8,002 nucleotides of DNA, taken from an uncultured Planctomycetaceae bacterium. GTDB lineage: Bacteria; Planctomycetota; Planctomycetia; Pirellulales; UBA1268. Positions 6,816 to 8,002 of the stretch are shown here, piece by piece; position 1 is the stretch's first letter; the number at the start of each line of letters is the position of its first letter. Below the pieces are notes generated by a model. The model saw only the letters and a program-made list of their open reading frames with translations. It did no database searches and was not told the DNA's origin. The position numbers and the translations under genes are program-made. The stretch lies in contig CALAZQ010000352.1 in the NCBI GenBank assembly GCA_937926325.1, forward strand, positions 1 to 8,002, given 5' to 3'.

Positions 6816-6862
6816 GGTTGCGAGACGCCTGAACATTTGCTCTGCGAGCATTCGATTCGGGT

Positions 6863-8002
6863 GGTCAAGCTACCAAGGGCGCATGGGGGATGTCTTGGCA
6901 TTAGGAGGCTTTGAAGGGCGCGGAAGGCTGCGATAAGCCCGGGGTAACCGTCAAACAGGTGATGATCCCGGGATTCCCGAACTGGCTGTGGCTGAATCCA
7001 TAGGCTGCAGTGGCAAACGCGGAGAACTGAAACATCTAAGTATCCGCAGGAGCAGAAAGAAAAATCGATTTCCTCAGTAGCGGCGAGCGAAAGGGAAACA
7101 GCCCAAACCGCGGTGGTTTCCACTGCGGGGTTGTAGGGCCCTCCACACGGAGTGATCAAACAGTTGACTAGCAGAACGATCTGGAAAGGTCGTCCACAGA
7201 GGGTGACAGGCCCGTATGCGAAAGTTGGCTGTCTCCGGAGGGTACCCTGAGTAGGTCGAGTCACGTGGAACCTCGACTGAATCGACGGGGACCATCCCGT
7301 AAGGCTAAATACTCCCTAATGACCGATAGTGAACAAGTAGAGCGATCGAAAGATGAGAAGAACCCCTGTTAGGGGAGGAATGTGAACCTGAAACCATGTG
7401 CCTACAAGCGGTCGGAGCGCTATGGCGTAAGCAATGCGTGACGGCGTGCCTTTTGCATAATGATCCGGCGAGTTACCGTCAGCGGCTCGGTTAAGGCCTT
7501 TCGGGCCGAAGCCAGAGGGAAACCGAGTCTGAATAGGGCGACTATTGGTCGCTGGTGGTAGACGCGAAACTGCACGAACTACCCATGAGCAGGTTGAACC
7601 GCGGGTAAAACCGCGTGGAGGACCGAACCCACTTGGGTTGAAAACCGAGGGGATGACTTGTGGGGAGGAGTGAAAGTCTAATCAAGCGCAGAGATAGCTC
7701 GTTCTCTCCGAAATAGCTTTAGGGCTAGCCTCAGGTAATAGGCAGTGGGGGTAGAGAGACTGAATTGGATGGGGGCCCTTCCCGGGTACCCCACCGAACC
7801 AAACTCCGAATACCATTGTCCGTATCCTGGGAGTCAGTCCGCGAGGGATAAGCTTCGCGGTCAAGAGGGAAACAACCCAGACCACCTGCTAAGGTCCCCA
7901 AGCAGAACTCAGTCACTAAGGAAGTGAAGTTGCAATGACAGCCAGGATGTTGGCTTAGAAGCAGCCACCATTTAAAAAGTGCGTAACAGCTTACTGGTCG
8001 AG
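6863..8002 (+). rRNA. rrl: 23S ribosomal RNA, 5' part (domains I and most of II), cut by window end
   Basis: The 5' end aligns base for base in length with the first 38 positions of E. coli 23S rRNA (GGTCAAGC... through ...GTCTTGGCA), which sets the start at about 6863. Universal 23S segments follow in order: GAACTGAAACATCTAAGTA (7024-7042), CAGTAGCGGCGAGCGAA (7075-7091), GGATGACTTGTGG (7651-7663) and GGCTTAGAAGCAGCC (7952-7966). The 58-base GTPase-associated centre, which binds L11, EF-G and thiostrepton-type drugs, is complete at 7941-7998. Its counterparts of A1067 (7957) and A1095 (7985) are both A, the drug-sensitive state in other bacteria. The visible 1140 bases match the expected length for E. 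coli positions 1 to about 1112, so there is no large intervening sequence here. No 16S gene precedes it: this is an unlinked 23S gene, read divergently from the efflux operon. Confidence 0.97.

Larger units (their letters stand above)
6216..6862. other. Divergent intergenic region between efflux operon and 23S rRNA gene
   Basis: No convincing protein gene lies in these 647 bases. The small open frames present (such as 6345-6548 on plus and 6311-6748 on minus) have no recognisable motifs, no ribosome binding sites, and compositions typical of chance frames. I see no 16S 3' end, anti-Shine-Dalgarno sequence or tRNA cloverleaf, so this is not a 16S-23S spacer. It does contain a T7 tract flanked by divergent promoter-like sequences, a plus-strand intrinsic terminator, two more plus-strand promoter candidates, and several hairpins leading up to the 23S 5' end. 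These are listed separately. Confidence 0.8.

Noticed and set aside
6836..6850. boxA-like antitermination sequence (TTTGCTCT)
   Set aside because: Only the first part resembles boxA (TGCTCTTTAACA); it is followed by GCGAGCA, which forms a small hairpin instead.
6216..6862. 16S-23S spacer with tRNA genes
   Set aside because: No tRNA acceptor, T-loop or anticodon arm pattern and no 16S 3' end could be found.
6764..7264. Minus-strand open frame of 166 codons and others at 7682-7927
   Set aside because: They overlap conserved 23S rRNA sequence or its leader, and have no protein motifs.
1..8002. CRISPR arrays, insertion sequences or phage genes
   Set aside because: No regularly spaced direct repeats, transposase motifs, or terminal inverted repeats were seen.

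Overview
The window looks like chromosomal DNA from a GC-rich bacterium, most probably a planctomycete. This rests on three things: high GC throughout, a 23S rRNA gene with no 16S gene in front of it (split rRNA operons are well known in Planctomycetes), and protein-coding genes mostly lacking clear Shine-Dalgarno sites. The phylum is an inference; no species can be named from the sequence alone.

Layout. The left three quarters (77-6215) is a tight three-gene operon read on the minus strand. It runs from a periplasmic adaptor (membrane fusion) protein (6215 down to 4887), through an RND-family inner-membrane transporter (4890 down to 1510, start and stop overlapping as ATGA), to a pyridoxal-phosphate glutamate decarboxylase (1483 down to 77, 26 bases after the transporter stop and with its own strong ribosome binding site). 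The first 76 bases hold no recognisable gene. The right end (6863-8002) is the 5' part of a 23S rRNA gene on the plus strand, cut by the window edge just after the GTPase-associated centre. Between them is a 647-base divergent intergenic region (6216-6862) without a convincing protein gene. It holds promoter-like sequences facing both ways around a T7 tract, a good plus-strand intrinsic terminator (6451-6484), further candidate promoters and a chain of hairpins leading into the 23S gene.

How the genes may work together. The adaptor and RND pump would form the inner-membrane and periplasmic parts of a tripartite efflux system; no outer-membrane channel gene is visible here. Coupling to glutamate decarboxylase, which consumes a cytoplasmic proton for each glutamate converted to GABA, recalls the enterobacterial acid-fitness region, where gad genes lie beside the MdtEF pump. 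An acid or envelope stress role is therefore a reasonable but untested inference. No glutamate/GABA antiporter is present in the window.

The most interesting unexplained parts are the intergenic region (an orphan terminator that could define a very short RNA or an rRNA leader attenuator, and the structured leader of an unlinked 23S gene) and the pairing of an RND pump with glutamate decarboxylase in one operon.
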